Both the position numbers and the translations under genes were made by a program. Shown here piece after piece: positions 61,532 to 64,000 of a stretch of DNA of 64,000 nucleotides. The number at the start of each line of letters is the position of its first letter. Positions within the stretch are counted from its first letter, which is position 1. This stretch comes from Galbula dea (lineage: Eukaryota > Chordata > Aves > Piciformes > Galbulidae), in NCBI GenBank assembly GCA_013399015.1, contig VWZX01006417.1, positions 1,134,520-1,198,519 on the forward strand, written 5' to 3'. The notes below the pieces were generated by a model. That model searched no databases. It saw only the letters and a program-made list of their open reading frames with translations, and was not told the DNA's origin.

Positions 61532-64000
61532 GTAAGACTCTTGGGTTTTTCTCCTAGTTGTTAATCCCAGCTGTTGATTGCTACGTGCTGGTACTGCCTG
61601 GCTATGTCTGTTGGCAGGTGGATGGGAAGTGTTGGTGTTGGTTTGTGTCGGTACCTAGTTTGTGTTTCCAAATGGAGAAGTCAAATATTATGCAGGTCAT
61701 TCTGACTCAGCCATCAGCATTTTATGATATAGCAGATTTTGGCTTTTTATGGAAGAATTCACACACTTGCACTTAAGTCTCCTGAGCTCAGAGCTTAGGA
61801 GCACCTCTCCTATGAGGACACACTGAGAGAGTTGGGGTTATTCAGTCTGGAGAAGAGAAGGCTGCCAGGAGACCTAATTGTGGCCTTCCAGGATCTGAAG
61901 GGGGCTACAAGAAAGCTGCTGAGGGACTTTTTAGGAGGTCAGGTAGTGATAGGACTAGGGGGAATGGATGCAAACTAGAGGAGGGGAGATTTAGATTGGA
62001 TATGAGGAGGTAGTTCTTCACTGTTAGGGTGGGGAGACATTGGAACAGGTTGCCCAGAGAGGCTGTGGAAGCTCCATCCCTGGAAGCTTTGAAGGCCAGG
62101 CTGTCTGGGGCTGTGGGCAACCTGCTCTAGTGGGAGGTGTCCCTGGCAGGCAGGGGAGTTGGAACTAGATGATCTTGAAGGTCCCTTCCAACTCTGACAG
62201 TTCTAGGATTCCATGAAGCTCTTGTAGGGTGGACATGTCAACACTTGCATTCAGTTGTCTTCTAGCTCTTCACACAGAAAACATCAACTTATGCCTTTTC
62301 CTTACAAGTATTACTTGTGTCATTTAAGCATTGCAAAATTCAGAAGTAGCTGAAGGCCTTTCCTTTAGCTCCTGAAAAGCTCCCAACAGAAACATGCCTC
62401 TGCACTGAGACCTTGGACAAGAACTTCATTGTGGAAGAGCAGATTTTTAGTGCTGGTGAATGTGAGGAGGCATTAAAATGAAACATCAGTACACCTTCAG
62501 CTACTGCATAGTACCAGCTACTTTTTCTGTGCATGTTGAACTGTATCCATGTATCCCTTCAGGTGTTGATAAGTCCAAAACACCAGTGACAGTATAGGAA
62601 TACAGATGAACAATAGTGGAAAGCAGAGCACATGGATCACATAGCCATGAATTCACTGTGCAGGAGATTTTTCCTTCCTCACTTACACTAAAGTAGATCC
62701 TAAAAGTGCTTCAGCTGACTCCAAATTGTTGTAGCAGAGGGAATCAAATAACTGAGCTGGGAATATGTCCCATGCTGTGGTTAGTCACTGTCTGCTCCCA
62801 TGATCTATAATCTAAACTTCTGGTGCAAGCAGAAGAGAAGACAGTAAAGGATTGTTTCAGCTAGAGGCCAATTCTCTCTGCATAAAATTTTCACCAAGGC
62901 TTGAAACAAATGCCACAGAGCACATTAAGTTATCTACAATCCAGCAGAGCCTACAAATGCTCTTCTGCCCTATTTGAAGCAGTAGCACAAGGGGAAGTAG
63001 GGAGAGAAAACACTATCAAATGTAAACCCTATCTTGGTATTTTATAATTGCATATCCTTGCTGCTCTTGAGCTGCAGTAACTCAAAGCAAATCAATGTTA
63101 CCTCCCTAAGGGACAGGGAATGACTGGCATTTAATATGTGAGGCCACCATCTGTTGTAGGTAGAGTGAAGCTGTGATGGAAGGTCTTGCAATCAATCTTT
63201 CAGTGTACTGTGGGTAGCCTCTCTCCATAGAATCAGCCAAGTCAGTCAGAGTACTGGAGCAAATCCATCTCACATAGGGTTTATTTTCCTTTTTGGAGTA
63301 CAAGCTGTTGCTTTTGGTTTTCTTCAGCACTGTTTAGCCATCTGAGGGCAGTAAAATCAACTTCTCTTGGAACCAGCCCCTAGCTGTAAACCAGCAGCCT
63401 TCACTTCATACCAGCACTCATTCTTTGCTTTGCAATCTGCTGGCTTGAACTTCAGCATGGAGCTTCTCCTGGAGCTTCACTCTGCAGGTAGAGCTGCCCC
63501 TGAAACACAGGCAAGGCAGACAAATGTCCTTTGGCAGCAGAGTGCTGAACATGACAGAGCACTTGTGACTCCTGCCCTGCCTTGCTTATGGGCTGGTGTC
63601 TGTCAAGCATTATCTGCAGCAGAGAGATGGCAGCTTCTGCCAGCTGTGGTCACAGACACCACCACTCCCTTGCCAGGCTTGCAGTGGCAGTGACCAGAGA
63701 GGTGACTGCCCTGTCTGTCACCTCTCACCCCTGGCTTTCCATCCTAGCTTTTCTGCTGCTGCTTGGATCCTTTCCCATGCCAGGCACTGGCCATGCCTCA
63801 CTCCTTGTTCCTGAGGCAGCAAAGCTGGATGCTGTGTGTTTCTGAAGAGCTTGGAGACCTCTAGTAATTCAGAAAACAATCTGCAAAATGAGATAGGCAC
63901 TGAGCTGCTGTAGATCAAAAGAGCAATTGGCAAAAAGGATTTGAAACAGGATCTTCCCTTTGCAATTCCTGAACTTACAACTGCAGATGTAAAGCACTTG
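61532..64000 (+). other. DSCAM: Start of DSCAM intron downstream of exon 13
   Basis: Intron sequence after the Ig10 exon, running past the window end. A CR1 copy sits near 61.8-62.2 kb. The rest is unique sequence; the FN5 exons expected next are not present. Confidence 0.8.
61797..62216 (+). mobile_element. CR1 LINE 3' fragment
   Basis: Sense copy of the AGAGGCTGTGGAAGCTCC subfamily, from AGGAGCACCTCTCCTATG to TTCTAGGATTCCATG, about 265 bp downstream of the second Ig10 exon. Confidence 0.94.

Noticed and set aside
63367..63693. 108-residue frame near the window end, considered as an FN5 exon
   Set aside because: It lacks the FN strand motifs expected after Ig10 and has no suitable acceptor.

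Overview
The window is eukaryotic and almost certainly avian. It holds 13 consecutive plus-strand coding exons of DSCAM (Down syndrome cell adhesion molecule), spread over about 61 kb. The introns carry 27 recognisable fragments of CR1 LINEs, the dominant bird retrotransposon, at roughly 11% of the sequence. The high CR1 load would suit a repeat-rich lineage such as the woodpecker/hornbill group, but that placement is only a guess.

The 13 exons join without a frame break: 1,950 nt, 650 codons, entering and leaving in phase 1. They encode the end of Ig8, Ig9, FN1, FN2, FN3, FN4 and Ig10 of the extracellular part. The N-terminal Ig domains (1-7 and the start of Ig8), and the last two FN domains, transmembrane helix and cytoplasmic tail, lie outside the window. 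From Ig9 on, each domain uses two exons and every domain border is a phase-1 intron. DSCAM is preferred over its paralogue DSCAML1 because the residues match remembered vertebrate DSCAM almost throughout.

Layout: 1-244 end of an upstream intron with a CR1 piece at the edge; 245-418 Ig8 exon; 419-23661 a 23 kb intron with an AT-rich minisatellite and ten CR1 fragments; 23662-37931 eight exons for Ig9, FN1, FN2 and FN3 in a compact block; 37932-45169 a 7.2 kb intron with a pyrimidine-rich minisatellite; 45170-45303 first FN4 exon; 45304-55178 a 9.9 kb intron with a purine-only array, an AT hairpin, a TTTAGT array and a very short LTR-end-like palindrome; 55179-55332 second FN4 exon; 60515-61531 the two Ig10 exons; then intron to the end.

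No second protein-coding gene, RNA gene, CRISPR array or bacterial/viral operon is visible. Points worth a second look are mostly regulatory: a (TG)7 tract and an in-frame alternative acceptor at the first FN1 exon, strand-asymmetric minisatellites with binding-motif-like units, two related tiny palindromic insertions (one with a 5-bp target duplication), and a shift to almost exclusively sense-strand CR1 in the downstream half.
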